Below, piece after piece: positions 34,174-43,087 of a stretch of DNA of 64,000 nt. The notes under the pieces were generated by a model. It saw nothing but the letters and a program-made list of their open reading frames with translations. It was not told the origin of the DNA and ran no database searches. Numbering within the stretch: the first letter of the stretch is position 1; each line of letters opens with the position of its first letter. The position numbers were made by a program, and so were the translations under genes. The stretch covers positions 1-64,000 of the forward strand of contig JAUIJL010000028.1 in the NCBI GenBank assembly GCA_030431255.1. The letters are read 5' to 3'. Source of the DNA: Thermoanaerobaculia bacterium (lineage in GTDB: Bacteria > Acidobacteriota > Thermoanaerobaculia > Multivoradales > J023).

Positions 34174-35754
34174 TCAGTCTGAGGAATCAGCGGAAGCCAT
34201 GGCAGCCAAGATCTTCTGGACGATCGTTGCCATGACGTAGGCCGAGCTCGTGAAAAAACCAGGGCCCCAGAGCAGCATATTTGCCAGGTAGATGTTGCGG
34301 GAAGCCTCGGATCGAAAGGTTGCCATGTCGACAGCCGCGCCGTAGCTTTCTTTGCCTGAAAGCCTGTAGGGAGCGAGCAATCCCCGGCGGAGCAGATTTT
34401 GAATCAGCGCCGGTTGCCGCTCGCTCGTGACTCGGCGATCGGTGCGGCCCGTGGCGTCGATCAGGTAACGGCAGGGCTCTTTGCCGAACGCGTGAGCCAC
34501 CCACAGGCTTCGGCCGGTGTCGTCTTCCACTATTCGTGTGTCTCGAAGCACCCGAAGCCGTCCGGCGCGCATCAGCGCTAGGAGCTTTTCAGCGGTTGGG
34601 ATCGGGCATGCCGCGCCGTAGAGCAAGAGGGCGTTTTCATATTTGTCTCGGTAGGTCTGCTCCTCATTGGGCTCGAGCAGCCGCTCACCGAATAGGTCCC
34701 AGATGGTCCCTTCCGCATCGTCGAGGAAATCCACCAAAAAATTGTCGAGCTCAGCTCCTTGGGCTCGACGGATCTCTCTCGCCAGAAGATCGGTGGCGGT
34801 TTGCTGCAAGCTCGCAGAATCCCGACAGTCGCGATACGGATCCGTGACTTCCGACCAATTGACCGGTGATCCGTGAGCCTGAGCTTCGAGTTGGATGAGC
34901 TCGGCCAGCTTGCTCAAGCTGAGCTTTCCTTCGGCGGCCAACCGACGCAAATTCCCGCGCGTAAAATGTGTCCGGTCGAGGCTTTGTCGCGCCCGGCTCT
35001 GCATTTTTTTGAGGCGACCGCTACGGGAACAAAGAACGACTTTCCGCCGATTCTGGCCCGGCACGAAGCTCAGATCGCCTTGGGAGCCAACCTCGAATCG
35101 ACAGCCGGTGGTGGCAGAAAAAAGGCGGTTGACGACGTCGTAGGCACTGAGGGACGCGCCGAGTATGTGGACTTCGGCCTCGATGGGAATCTCGTTGAGC
35201 TCGGGAGTGTCGAGATGGGACGGGTAAAACATCGTCTCACCCGTTTTGCGGGGCAAACCGGCCACCAAATCCGGGCAGCGGCCGATCGCCAAAATAACCG
35301 CGTCGGCTTCGATCTCGGTTTCGCCCCAGCCGAGATGGACCTTGCCGGTCGAGTCTTCCCACATTCGAGTCACCTCGGCGGATATCGAGACGACCTCAAT
35401 TCCTTTGATCGCCGCGACGGTCCGGGTCGCCGCGACGACATCCTCTAGAAAGAGCCCGAAGATCGACCGAGGAAGGTGCCCTTTCTCATCAAGCTGCGGC
35501 ACTAGATCGGGACGCCCCGCCAACCAATCCACAAAGGCTCTGCGGTGGGTCGGCGAGAGACACATCGTGTCGTTGGTGTTGTTGATCAAATAGTCGCGAC
35601 ATTCCTCCGGTTGGTAGGCGAAGCCCGGACCGAAACGACCCGAGGCTTCGAAAAGGGTGATCTTTCGCACGGGGTAGCCGTCCACCAGCTGAAAGAAAGC
35701 ACTCGTGCCGGTGAAGCCGCATCCGACAACGGCAACATGGCCGGGGAAGGTCAT
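34174..35754 (-). CDS. FAD/NAD(P)-binding protein of the NAD_binding_9 type
   Basis: The 526-residue protein opens with HVAVVGCGFTGTSAFFQLV, a GxGxxG Rossmann motif in an FAD-binding context. GPGFAYQPE and YLINNTNDTMCLSPTHRRAF follow, a signature of the FAD-NAD(P)-binding (NAD_binding_9) family. A second dinucleotide site is suggested by a VILAIGRCP block in the middle. Family members are often linked to unusual oxidations or to hydroxyacylglutathione-like pathways; the substrate is unknown. AGGAGAC precedes ATG 35754. It is transcribed divergently from the LLM oxidoreductase, across the palindrome at 35880, so the two may share control and a pathway. Confidence 0.75.
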   Translation of the reverse strand: MTFPGHVAVVGCGFTGTSAFFQLVDGYPVRKITLFEASGRFGPGFAYQPEECRDYLINNTNDTMCLSPTHRRAFVDWLAGRPDLVPQLDEKGHLPRSIFGLFLEDVVAATRTVAAIKGIEVVSISAEVTRMWEDSTGKVHLGWGETEIEADAVILAIGRCPDLVAGLPRKTGETMFYPSHLDTPELNEIPIEAEVHILGASLSAYDVVNRLFSATTGCRFEVGSQGDLSFVPGQNRRKVVLCSRSGRLKKMQSRARQSLDRTHFTRGNLRRLAAEGKLSLSKLAELIQLEAQAHGSPVNWSEVTDPYRDCRDSASLQQTATDLLAREIRRAQGAELDNFLVDFLDDAEGTIWDLFGERLLEPNEEQTYRDKYENALLLYGAACPIPTAEKLLALMRAGRLRVLRDTRIVEDDTGRSLWVAHAFGKEPCRYLIDATGRTDRRVTSERQPALIQNLLRRGLLAPYRLSGKESYGAAVDMATFRSEASRNIYLANMLLWGPGFFTSSAYVMATIVQKILAAMASADSSD

Positions 35755-35869
35755 TTCTCGTCTCCTACCACTCGTGTCCGCATGATTCCACTTTGTTTCC
35801 TAGGTATACCCCTGTCAAGACCGCGGAAAATTTCCCAGCCGCTTGAACGGCGAGCCTGCGTGAGCGCGC

Positions 35870-35898
35870 TTGACATTAAGTTACCATGGTAACAAAAT
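35870..35898 (+). promoter_or_regulatory. promoter with a 14-bp palindromic operator
   Basis: TTGACA (35870-35875) and CAAAAT (35893-35898) are spaced by 17 bases and could be the -35 and -10 boxes of a sigma-70 promoter reading toward the LLM gene. The perfect palindrome GTTACCATGGTAAC (35880-35893) sits in the spacer, the usual place for a TetR- or XRE-type repressor. No regulator gene adjoins, so a trans-acting repressor is implied. Confidence 0.55.
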
Positions 35899-36036
35899 AA
35901 CTCCAAGAGCCGACTGGGCTCTGAACGTCCTCTTGGAACCCTGAACACCAGGAACCCTGAGCACCACCGAGGTCGTGGAGACCGGTGGAACCTACGCGGT
36001 GGACTTTTACGCGGTGGAATTTGGAAAGGAACCCAC

Positions 36037-37038
36037 ATGAAGCACTCACTTTTTTGGCTGCTCGATCACTACCCGGAAATCAGCGAATCTCCAGCGGCGC
36101 GATACGAAAACGCCTTGGATCAGGCCGCCGAAGCCGATCGCCTCGGCTTCACCTCCCTCTGGATCGCGGAGCATCACTTCAGGACCATCGGCACGGTCCC
36201 GAATCCCGCGGTGCTTCTCGCCGCGATCGCCCAACGAACCAAGGCGATTCGCCTTGGACCGGCGATCTCGGTCCTACCCTTGCGCGGGCCGATACATTGC
36301 GCCGAAGACTATGCGCTGGTCGATGTGCTCTCCGAGGGACGCTTGAATATGGGGGTCGGAAGCGGCTCTCATCCCGCTGAATACGCTCCATTCGGTGTGG
36401 ATTTCGAGCTCAGGAGAGACATCTTCGAGCAGCATCTGGCGAGCATCCGCGAGCATTGGCGAGCTGCGGCCGGCGGCAAGCCCGGGGAGGGATCGATCAA
36501 CGTGGCTCCGCTGCAGCGGCCTGCGCCGCCCATCTACATCGCAACCCTCAGCCGAGAATCAGCCTACCGAATCGGCCTCGCGGGTGATTCCATGTTGACT
36601 TTCCTACCCCCTCCAGCCGAGGGCTTGGACGATGTCGTGGCGATCGTCGATGCTCATCGGCGAGGCATCGTGGAAGCGGGCAAAGAAGACGGTGCCGCCG
36701 AGTCGGTGGTGATGATGTTCGCGCATGTCGCGGAGACCGAAGCCGAGGTCAGGAAAACAGCGGTTCCCGCACTAGCCCGGTTGATGCTCAACATGACGGA
36801 GAGCGAGCTTCCCGATGCCCAAGCCTTCTACGAGCAAGTCCGACGGAACCGAGCCGGCCTCTTCGGTACGCCGACCGAGGTCGCCGGCCGGCTAGACGAC
36901 CTCGAGAGCCGGGGTATCGGCCACATCGCTTTTGTTTCTCAATTCGGCGGAATGCCCGTAGACGCCGCCAAGCGAAGCCTGCAATGGCTGGCGCCCCAGC
37001 AGGCTCTCACCGGCTGGGAGCTGAGGAAGACGTCATGA
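36037..37038 (+). CDS. LLM-class flavin-dependent oxidoreductase (luciferase-like)
   Basis: The 333-residue protein is a full-length luciferase-like monooxygenase. It shows FTSLWIAEHHFRTIGTVPNPAVLLAAIAQRTKAIRLGPAISVLPLRGP, written here as overlapping short blocks. It also has EDYALVDVLSEGRLNMGVGSG and a conserved later block GLAGDSMLTF. Such enzymes use reduced FMN to oxidise varied small molecules or to act on F420-type substrates; the substrate is unknown. AAAGGA precedes ATG 36037. The operator-like palindrome at 35880 lies upstream, and the divergent gene at 34174 is another flavoprotein; a shared regulator and pathway are inferred. Confidence 0.85.
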   Translation: MKHSLFWLLDHYPEISESPAARYENALDQAAEADRLGFTSLWIAEHHFRTIGTVPNPAVLLAAIAQRTKAIRLGPAISVLPLRGPIHCAEDYALVDVLSEGRLNMGVGSGSHPAEYAPFGVDFELRRDIFEQHLASIREHWRAAAGGKPGEGSINVAPLQRPAPPIYIATLSRESAYRIGLAGDSMLTFLPPPAEGLDDVVAIVDAHRRGIVEAGKEDGAAESVVMMFAHVAETEAEVRKTAVPALARLMLNMTESELPDAQAFYEQVRRNRAGLFGTPTEVAGRLDDLESRGIGHIAFVSQFGGMPVDAAKRSLQWLAPQQALTGWELRKTS

Positions 37039-37228
37039 ATCCTGAGCTCCGGAACTGACGGCACGAGACTATCGCTACACTCCCAGAGACCGTCTTCCTA
37101 TTGAATACTGCGATAGTCTCGGGTCTGGTCAAGGTACGATTGGACTCAATCCAAACGGCTGGAGCGCGCGTGGCGCGACGCCGTTCGGCCGCTCGAGGAG
37201 CTGCCCTCGATCTAAGGAGCTCAACGGG

Positions 37229-37426
37229 ATGAAGATGCCCAGACTGGATAAGACAGTGGTGACGATCGGCCCTCTCGATGACACTCAAGAGAGGCGAGCG
37301 TTCTGGCACAGTCGCACCCCAGCCGAAAGGTGGGCCGCGATAGAACAGATGAGGCGGATCAACTATGGAGAACACGCAGCTACCGGAAGACTTCAAAGAC
37401 TTCTTGAAGTTGCTAAACGAGAGTGA
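37229..37426 (+). CDS. small protein of the nucleotidyltransferase-paired toxin/antitoxin type
   Basis: The 65-residue product, with DDTQERRAFWHSRTPAERWAAIEQMRRINYG and ending TGRLQRLLEVAKRE, matches the small protein that typically precedes a nucleotidyltransferase in a widespread two-gene accessory pair (pattern 'd...yW..k.p.eRlaa.E.lR...YG....erlqRv.e.'). AAGGAG lies nine bases before ATG 37229. It overlaps the truncated partner (37365) by 62 bases, as in intact pairs. Whether it acts as an antitoxin is inference. Confidence 0.65.
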   Translation: MKMPRLDKTVVTIGPLDDTQERRAFWHSRTPAERWAAIEQMRRINYGEHAATGRLQRLLEVAKRE

Positions 37427-37450
37427 TGTTCGCTATCTACTCATCGGCGG
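37365..37450 (+). pseudogene. nucleotidyltransferase gene truncated after its N-terminus
   Basis: The frame starts MENTQLPEDFKDFLKLLNES, then DVRYLLIGG, a close fit to the start of the nucleotidyltransferase-like partner whose next residues should be (Y/G)-A-V-x-x-H-G-x-x-R-x-T-x-D-x-D. Instead the sequence turns into the 3' end of the opposite-strand large CxxCH protein. The breakpoint lies near 37450. The first five residues of that protein's C-terminal PPMSR-stop are read from this fragment, so it must have gained its stop at the junction. Confidence 0.6.
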
Positions 37451-40400
37451 GACCCAATCAGTTTCGACCGCTTGGCCCCACGGCTGCCCGGCGTTCGGTC
37501 CGCTGGGGATGGTCTTGTCGGCGCAGGTGGACATGAAGGGCATGCCGTTGTCGATGACGGCCATGACGAGCCGGATTTCCTCCTCCGTCAGGAGGCTTGT
37601 ATGGGCGTCCTGCTCTTCCGGGGTGCCGGCGAAATCGTGACGTCCGCTCAGGTCGTTTCCGGTCAGCACCTCGAGCAGGAAGCTCGTGTCCGAGAATCGG
37701 CCGCCGCGTCCCAGATGGGCCCCATACGGGTAGTCACTGAGGTAGAGAAAGCGGTTGGAATCCGAGGGATCGGTGATGGCGAGCGCTTGGTAGCCGGGAT
37801 CCCAAGGGGCCAGATCTCCTTGCGGGAGGTAGGGCTCACCCGGCGGGATGAAGGCCTCGATCTGCGCCGCGTCGTCGAGCATGTAGGACCGAGCCACCGA
37901 CCAGTTGTAAGCGGGAACCCGCTCCGCTTCGGGCACGAAGTCGAGGTAAGCCGACACCGTGTGGGCCGGTTGAGCCCACCGGCCCGCGGGATAGTTGGCG
38001 GTTGGGGAATAGGTCGCTTCGAGGGTCAGCTCCCCCGCCGGCGACGCTCCCGAATGGCATTGAACGCATTGGGCGTCGAGGAGCGGCCGAAGGGCGTGCA
38101 GGAAGGTCAACCGCCGCGGATCGACCGAGCCTGCCAGGATGTCGACTGCGGGGGCCGACGCCGCCTCGGTTTTGAAGTCCATGCCTTCGGCCAGGGTTCC
38201 GAGGCCCGCCAGACCGACATAAGGTGTCGCATCGATGGACCCGTGGCAGGACGAGCATTGAGAATAATACTGACCGCGCCGGACCGACGTGTCGACGGTT
38301 TGGCCCGGAGGCAAGGTGAAAACCCGCGAGTGTTGCGCCACCATATGGCCTTCGGCGTCGACCCCTTGAAGCAGCAGCAGCTCCCCCGCCGGCAGGCGCA
38401 GGCGCACGGAGCGATCCGTGTGCAACGTGACGTTGCCGAAGCCGTCGCCTCCCAGGGCCGGCGGGATTCGATGGTGGGTGAAACCGGTGGCGTTGACGAT
38501 GCCCAATAGGGTCGGATGGTCCACCGGTCCGCCCCAGGTGCCGCGGTAGACACTCTTGCGATAAGGCAAAGAGTCGGCCAGGCAGGCGCCGTCTTGCATG
38601 CCCTTGGTCAGCACCCGCACCGCCACGATTTCGTCCAAGGCCGCCATGCGGCTCGCCTTCGACTGCCCGTCGTCGATGCGCATGCTGAGCCACAGGGGAA
38701 AATCGGCGATGTGGAGCTCGGCGCTCGATTGGGACTCGTCGGTCACGACCGCTTGCACCGGAGGCGGCTCCCGGCGACCGACCCAAGTGGGATAGCGAAA
38801 CGATCGATCCTCGGGCGGCGTCAAGAGGACCGTCACCGCGCCGTGACGGTCGATCCTAGCGATGGTCATCTCCGGCAGCCATGGCTGGAGCCCTTCCCAA
38901 TCCTGACGGATCCTGTTGCCGTAGTAGTCTTGGAAGATCTGATCGTCTTCGTCGTGCGCTTTGTAGTAAGTCCGCTCCGGGTGATAAGCGATCAAGGCGC
39001 CACCGGTCGGCTCCCAGGACATATCGCCATAGAACCTGGCGGTGCTGCAATTAGGCCCGTCCGGAGGGTTGTTGCAATAGGAAAAGGCCGGCGCCATCTC
39101 GCTTTCAATCGCCGGGTCGAGCACCGCGAATGAGGTGAAATCGGGGTCGATGCCGGTGCCGAGGGTGTGATCGGCGAAGAAGGCCTGGAAGAGATTCACC
39201 GACCCGCGGCGACGCCCGGTGATGCCGAGGAGATCCCCACCGACCGCTTGAACCAGACCTCCCCACATGTTTTCACCTTGAATTCGACCAAAAAGCACCG
39301 GCAGCTCCATCATGCCGTCGGCGGTCGCCTGGGTGTAGAGGTGGCGATCCATGCGGTCGAGATTCCAAGTGTGAAAGGCGACATTGCCGTTGCGCAGGAA
39401 CGTCGGGCGATCGGCGGACCCACCCTCGCTGCGATAGAGGGTGCGCTTGTCGAGACCGTCCAGGGATACCGAAATGATGTTCTCGGTGTGCTCCGACCCG
39501 TGGTACGTGCGGGTGCCTGAGACACCGGTCCGCGGATCGGGGCTCCGAGAAGCCGTCACGACCCGTTGATCATCCGGCGAGAAGATCGGAAAAAAATCAC
39601 CCTTCTTACGCATCCGCGCGTGGATATCCCAAATCCCCCGAAGCGGCAGACCGTCCTCGCCCCACAGCATCCAAGGATCCCTCCGGCTGACCGACCAGCC
39701 GTAGTGTCGTTGGTCCTCGGGCATCAGGTAGCGGGGATTCACCGCCCGTCCGTCGGCACCGATCTCCGCGACGCAAATATTCCACGACGCCAGGAGATAG
39801 TCCCCTCCGGTCGGAGCCATGCGACACTCGAAGACCAGACGATCGCCGGCCCAAGAGGCGGTGGAATGCCCGAAATCACACTCTTGATTCGGGCCGCAGA
39901 AGGACTCCGGCAGAAACAGGAACGGCTCGGATCCGGGCAGGGGCCGGCCAGTCGAAGGATCCACGGGCTGCATCATGATCGTGGCGCCGGTGCGCAGGCC
40001 GTATCGATCGTCGCGGGGCGTGCGGTTGATCGCCCAGAAATGGTCGGGCTGGTCGACGTAAGCGATGTAGGCGTGGGTCGCGCTCGTGCCGCAATTCCGG
40101 CAGCTCTCCATCTTTTCGAGCTCGATCCACTGCAGAAGCGAGCGGTACATGGGGTCGGAGGTGCCGGTGACGAGGGCACCCCCACCGTGCTCGTGGGAAG
40201 CCGGATCCGTCGATGGAAGGATCTTGCCGAGCAGTCGGCTGCGCCGCGGATGGTCCAGCGACGCCATCACGCGGAACGTGTCGTAGTTGCGTTGGGTTTC
40301 TTCAGGGGTGAAGGACGAGCCGTTTCGAGCCAGAGCGGCGTATGAAAATCTCTCACCGAGGTGGCAGCTGCCACATTGCTCGGCGATCAAGGGTTGGACG

Positions 40401-40600
40401 GTCGATTGGAAAAAGGCGAAACCGGTTGGGCTGTAGCTCGACCAAACGTCGAGACCCGCGTCCTCGAAGCCGTCGCTGAAGATCAGATCTCCACCGGCGT
40501 TGGGCGAGTGGGTCGGACCCGGAGCCGCGATCACGGTCAGGACAGCCAGAGCGATGCCGGCCACAAAGAGGGGGAGCACGGGAAATCGTAAGGAACTCAT
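37433..40600 (-). CDS. large exported protein with CxxCH heme-type motifs (HZS-alpha-like)
   Basis: The 1055-residue protein has a signal peptide (VLPLFVAGIALAVLTVIAAPG). It has three CxxCH motifs, CGSCH near 70, CSSCH near 790 and CVQCH near 860, plus a CRNCGTSATH. The middle region resembles TolB/HZS-alpha-type beta-propellers (ISVSLDGLDKRTLYRSEGG). In the family, CxxCH sites bind heme c in exported redox proteins. Only some domain traits are present, so the exact reaction is unknown. GAGG seven bases before ATG 40600 defines the start. The C-terminus was changed by the truncated nucleotidyltransferase junction at 37450. Confidence 0.65.
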   Translation of the reverse strand: MSSLRFPVLPLFVAGIALAVLTVIAAPGPTHSPNAGGDLIFSDGFEDAGLDVWSSYSPTGFAFFQSTVQPLIAEQCGSCHLGERFSYAALARNGSSFTPEETQRNYDTFRVMASLDHPRRSRLLGKILPSTDPASHEHGGGALVTGTSDPMYRSLLQWIELEKMESCRNCGTSATHAYIAYVDQPDHFWAINRTPRDDRYGLRTGATIMMQPVDPSTGRPLPGSEPFLFLPESFCGPNQECDFGHSTASWAGDRLVFECRMAPTGGDYLLASWNICVAEIGADGRAVNPRYLMPEDQRHYGWSVSRRDPWMLWGEDGLPLRGIWDIHARMRKKGDFFPIFSPDDQRVVTASRSPDPRTGVSGTRTYHGSEHTENIISVSLDGLDKRTLYRSEGGSADRPTFLRNGNVAFHTWNLDRMDRHLYTQATADGMMELPVLFGRIQGENMWGGLVQAVGGDLLGITGRRRGSVNLFQAFFADHTLGTGIDPDFTSFAVLDPAIESEMAPAFSYCNNPPDGPNCSTARFYGDMSWEPTGGALIAYHPERTYYKAHDEDDQIFQDYYGNRIRQDWEGLQPWLPEMTIARIDRHGAVTVLLTPPEDRSFRYPTWVGRREPPPVQAVVTDESQSSAELHIADFPLWLSMRIDDGQSKASRMAALDEIVAVRVLTKGMQDGACLADSLPYRKSVYRGTWGGPVDHPTLLGIVNATGFTHHRIPPALGGDGFGNVTLHTDRSVRLRLPAGELLLLQGVDAEGHMVAQHSRVFTLPPGQTVDTSVRRGQYYSQCSSCHGSIDATPYVGLAGLGTLAEGMDFKTEAASAPAVDILAGSVDPRRLTFLHALRPLLDAQCVQCHSGASPAGELTLEATYSPTANYPAGRWAQPAHTVSAYLDFVPEAERVPAYNWSVARSYMLDDAAQIEAFIPPGEPYLPQGDLAPWDPGYQALAITDPSDSNRFLYLSDYPYGAHLGRGGRFSDTSFLLEVLTGNDLSGRHDFAGTPEEQDAHTSLLTEEEIRLVMAVIDNGMPFMSTCADKTIPSGPNAGQPWGQAVETDWVPPMSR

Positions 40601-40809
40601 CGTAAGCCTCAAGAAAGGAGCTGGTCGGTCCGGTCGGACGGACGGGTCCAGCTGGCGCTGTGATTCATTCAGAGCGGTGATCCTAGATTGCTTATCAGCA
40701 TATTGCCATGTTTACGAAAAGCTTATAACCCTATTTTCCGCTTTCGGTAAGGTCTCCGTAAGGCCCCCTCCGCCGTATCTCCCCTAAGATTTTTTCGGCG
40801 CTCGCTTCA

Positions 40810-40929
40810 GCGAGCCGGTATTTCTCGCCTTGAGCGAGCCGGTATTTCTCGCCTTGAGCGAGCCGGTATTTCTCGCCTTGAGCGAGCCGGTATTTCTCGC
40901 CTTGAGCGAGCCGGTATTTCTCGCCTTGA
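40810..40929. repeat. five perfect 24-bp tandem repeats
   Basis: GCGAGCCGGTATTTCTCGCC plus TTGA is repeated five times with no variation, between the divergent CxxCH protein and exported-protein genes. Perfect identity points to recent expansion. The minus strand would read AQGEKYRL repeats, but no gene start is supported. No spacers, so this is not a CRISPR array. Confidence 0.9.
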
Positions 40930-40990
40930 GCTTTCATTCCCCGAACCCCAGTTATGTCTCAGACCCCAACCCAATGTAGGAGATTCAGTC

Positions 40991-42193
40991 ATGTTGCGAT
41001 GTATGTCAGTGTTGACGGCCCTATGGACTTTCACCCTATGGACTCTCTTGGTCGGAACGGCCTCCGCCCAATATGTGGAGCCGATCACCGGATGGCCGGA
41101 GCCGCCCTTGACCCTGAGCGGAACCCTCTTCGAAGCCGACGGCGCTCCCGTGCAAGGCGAGCAGAATCTCGTGATCCGTTTCTTCGACAGCGCCCAGGGT
41201 CGGGAGCTGTTGCAAGTGGTCTTGGCGAGCCATCCGGAGAATCCGGTGGCGGACGCGCCGGTATTTTTCACGGACGGGGCCTTCGAGGTCGACTTGGCAG
41301 CCGCCCATTCCCTTTCGCCGGACGGCTACCGATCACCGGCTGAGCTTTTTGCGGCCCAGTCGAATGTGTGGATGTCGGTCGTCCGCGGCACGGAGACCGA
41401 GACCCCCCGCTTTGCGATGAAGGTCGTCGACGGATCGTTGGCGCCCGCCGACGGTCGGAAACCCGCTTTGGCCCTTTCCCTGAGCCGAGAGGCTTGGACC
41501 GCCGAGGATGTGACCCTCGCGACCTTCCAGCTGCCCCACAACGGCCAATTGGAATTCGTCGCCGTGCCCGAGCTCGGTGAGGTCGGATTGGTCGAGACCT
41601 ATCCCGTGGAGCGGGGGCTGCGCTTCACCACCGAAGACGTGGATCCCCTCGAGCTCTATTTGGCGTTGGCCCCGTCCGACCTGCCGGTGCCCCAGGCCCT
41701 GATGTGGCATGCCGAAGATCCCGAGCTGGCCGCCGGCCGAGCGCTGGTGGATCACTTGGCTGAGCCGGTGCTCATCACCGATGAGGCGGTGGCCCTGTTG
41801 TCGAAGCTTCCGGATTATCCTCAGAACCATTTTTGCGGCTCCGATGGTCAAGGTTTCTTTGAGGTCGTGTGCAATAGCTATGACACCAGCGGCATCAACT
41901 TTTGTGAGTCAGGGGATTGGCACTCGGTGATTCGCAACAGCTATTCAGGGGGATGGCAAAAGAAGAAGAAGCAATCGGCGATCATCGGTTCTTGCAACAC
42001 GAGCGTTTCGGTGAAGCTGCGTTATCGTGGGCTTTGCGGTTTCAGCTACTGCTGGAAAAACGCATCGTCCTACACGGTGGCCTATGGCAAAAGCTCCGGC
42101 AAGATCTACAGCGGCGCGGTCAAGCGTCGGCGTCGCAACGAATACAACCGTAACGACAGCGGGTATTTCCGCGCCCACACCTCGTTCTATTGA
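40991..42193 (+). CDS. exported protein with a basic, Cys-rich C-terminal domain
   Basis: The 400-residue protein has a signal peptide (LTALWTFTLWTLLVGTASA, cut before QYV). A ~250-residue beta-rich middle follows, with PLTLSGTLFEADGAPVQGEQ (a carboxypeptidase-regulatory-like start). The C-terminal ~110 residues contain six to eight cysteines and many Lys/Arg/Tyr (residues ~290-400, CNSYDTSGINFCESGDW, KKKKQS, CNTSVSVKLRYRGLCGFSYC, RRRRNEY). Basic, Cys-rich ends are seen in secreted toxins and carbohydrate-binding domains, but no family is recognised. AGGAGA precedes ATG 40991. Tandem repeats lie upstream. Confidence 0.6.
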   Translation: MLRCMSVLTALWTFTLWTLLVGTASAQYVEPITGWPEPPLTLSGTLFEADGAPVQGEQNLVIRFFDSAQGRELLQVVLASHPENPVADAPVFFTDGAFEVDLAAAHSLSPDGYRSPAELFAAQSNVWMSVVRGTETETPRFAMKVVDGSLAPADGRKPALALSLSREAWTAEDVTLATFQLPHNGQLEFVAVPELGEVGLVETYPVERGLRFTTEDVDPLELYLALAPSDLPVPQALMWHAEDPELAAGRALVDHLAEPVLITDEAVALLSKLPDYPQNHFCGSDGQGFFEVVCNSYDTSGINFCESGDWHSVIRNSYSGGWQKKKKQSAIIGSCNTSVSVKLRYRGLCGFSYCWKNASSYTVAYGKSSGKIYSGAVKRRRRNEYNRNDSGYFRAHTSFY

Positions 42194-42222
42194 TCCGTCG
42201 GGTCTAGGCATTCGAGCGCTAT

Positions 42223-42281
42223 AGCCCAAGAGCTGGGATAAGCTCCATGCAAGGAGGTCGACCATGGAAAGCTCTTGGGCT
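42223..42281 (+). promoter_or_regulatory. 12-bp inverted repeat enclosing the ribosome-binding site and start codon
   Basis: AGCCCAAGAGCT (42223-42234) and AGCTCTTGGGCT (42270-42281) are exact reverse complements, 35 bases apart. The AAGGAGG ribosome-binding site (42251-42257) and ATG 42264 lie in the loop. A stem of twelve pairs in the mRNA would expose or hide the start region depending on folding, suggesting translational control. Confidence 0.6.
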
Positions 42282-42836
42282 CACCCCAACCTAGGGGTAT
42301 TCGAAAACGATGGCTACGAATGGACCCAAACCCGGACGGTCGAGGGCTTCGAGGCCTATAGCTACAAACCTCGATATCCGGATTTCACCGCCGGCCGGGT
42401 CTCTCTCAGCTTCCCTATCGACGACGAGAACCCGGGACCGCCGGCGCCGGAGGCGATCGACCTCATGGCGCGGATCCTGGGCGATCTGCCCGCCTGGGCA
42501 GAGCGGGTCAAGGCGGCGGTTTGGGACGACTTTATGGGCCGTGGACCGGATTCGGGCATGTATTGGCACGGCCACTTGGAAGAGGTGATGGACGTCTTCG
42601 ACCATTTCGATGCGGAAGACGGCATCCCCGCTCTCGAGAGCGCCGACCAGGTGCCGGCTTGGCTTTGCCTCAACGGCATCCGCGTCGATCGCGACTGGGA
42701 GGCTTCGGGAAGCTACATCGCCCACTTGCTCTTTCACGCCGCCTTCGACGAGGAGCACGGTCTCGGTGTGCTGACCGACGGCGAGAAAGTCCTCGGCATC
42801 GGCTACCAGGGGGACGCGTCGCCGTTTGGAAGCTGA
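42264..42836 (+). CDS. small soluble acidic protein (DUF6985/SUKH-like)
   Basis: The 190-residue protein is acidic and mixed alpha/beta. It contains GRVSLSFPIDDENPGPPAPEAI, then DLMARILGDLPAWAERVKAAVWDDF, then a C-terminal strand-helix part. The spacing of the 'f.i.d....p...a..l...l...l..w...v..a' pattern is like DUF6985/DUF2004-type proteins, which often act as polymorphic-toxin immunity proteins. This is a weak assignment. AAGGAGG precedes ATG 42264, and the start region lies in the hairpin above. No toxin gene is adjacent. Confidence 0.5.
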   Translation: MESSWAHPNLGVFENDGYEWTQTRTVEGFEAYSYKPRYPDFTAGRVSLSFPIDDENPGPPAPEAIDLMARILGDLPAWAERVKAAVWDDFMGRGPDSGMYWHGHLEEVMDVFDHFDAEDGIPALESADQVPAWLCLNGIRVDRDWEASGSYIAHLLFHAAFDEEHGLGVLTDGEKVLGIGYQGDASPFGS

Positions 42837-42897
42837 AACAACCGATACCTGGGACCGGCCGGCCCCATCGGCGATTCTGCCCTCGGCGGGGCGGCAT

Positions 42898-42988
42898 GAC
42901 CTCTGAGCGGATTCTCTCTGTGCTGAATTATCTCTGAGCTGAATCAGCTCTGTGCTGAATCAGCTCTGAGCTGAATCAGCTCTGAGCA
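42898..42988. repeat. 16-bp CTCTGAGCTGAATCAG tandem repeat
   Basis: About five imperfect copies of CTCTGAGCTGAATCAG (some with CTGTG) lie after the gene at 42264. They contain the short inverted segment GCTGAATCAGC. No coding role is visible. Confidence 0.7.
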
Positions 42989-43087
42989 GTCGTTTTCACG
43001 CAGTTAAGGATGAACCCTTTTGTCCTTGCCGAGCCCACCCTAGTGCGTGCGGTGATGACGTTCGAACCCCTTGAACTGGAGAACGAC

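Noticed and set aside
40810-40929. Possible CRISPR array
   Set aside because: The 24-bp units are contiguous with no spacers and no cas genes are present.
40731-40937. Minus-strand ORF with AQGEKYRL repeats
   Set aside because: It is only the translation of perfect 24-bp repeats, with no start site or flanking coding sequence.
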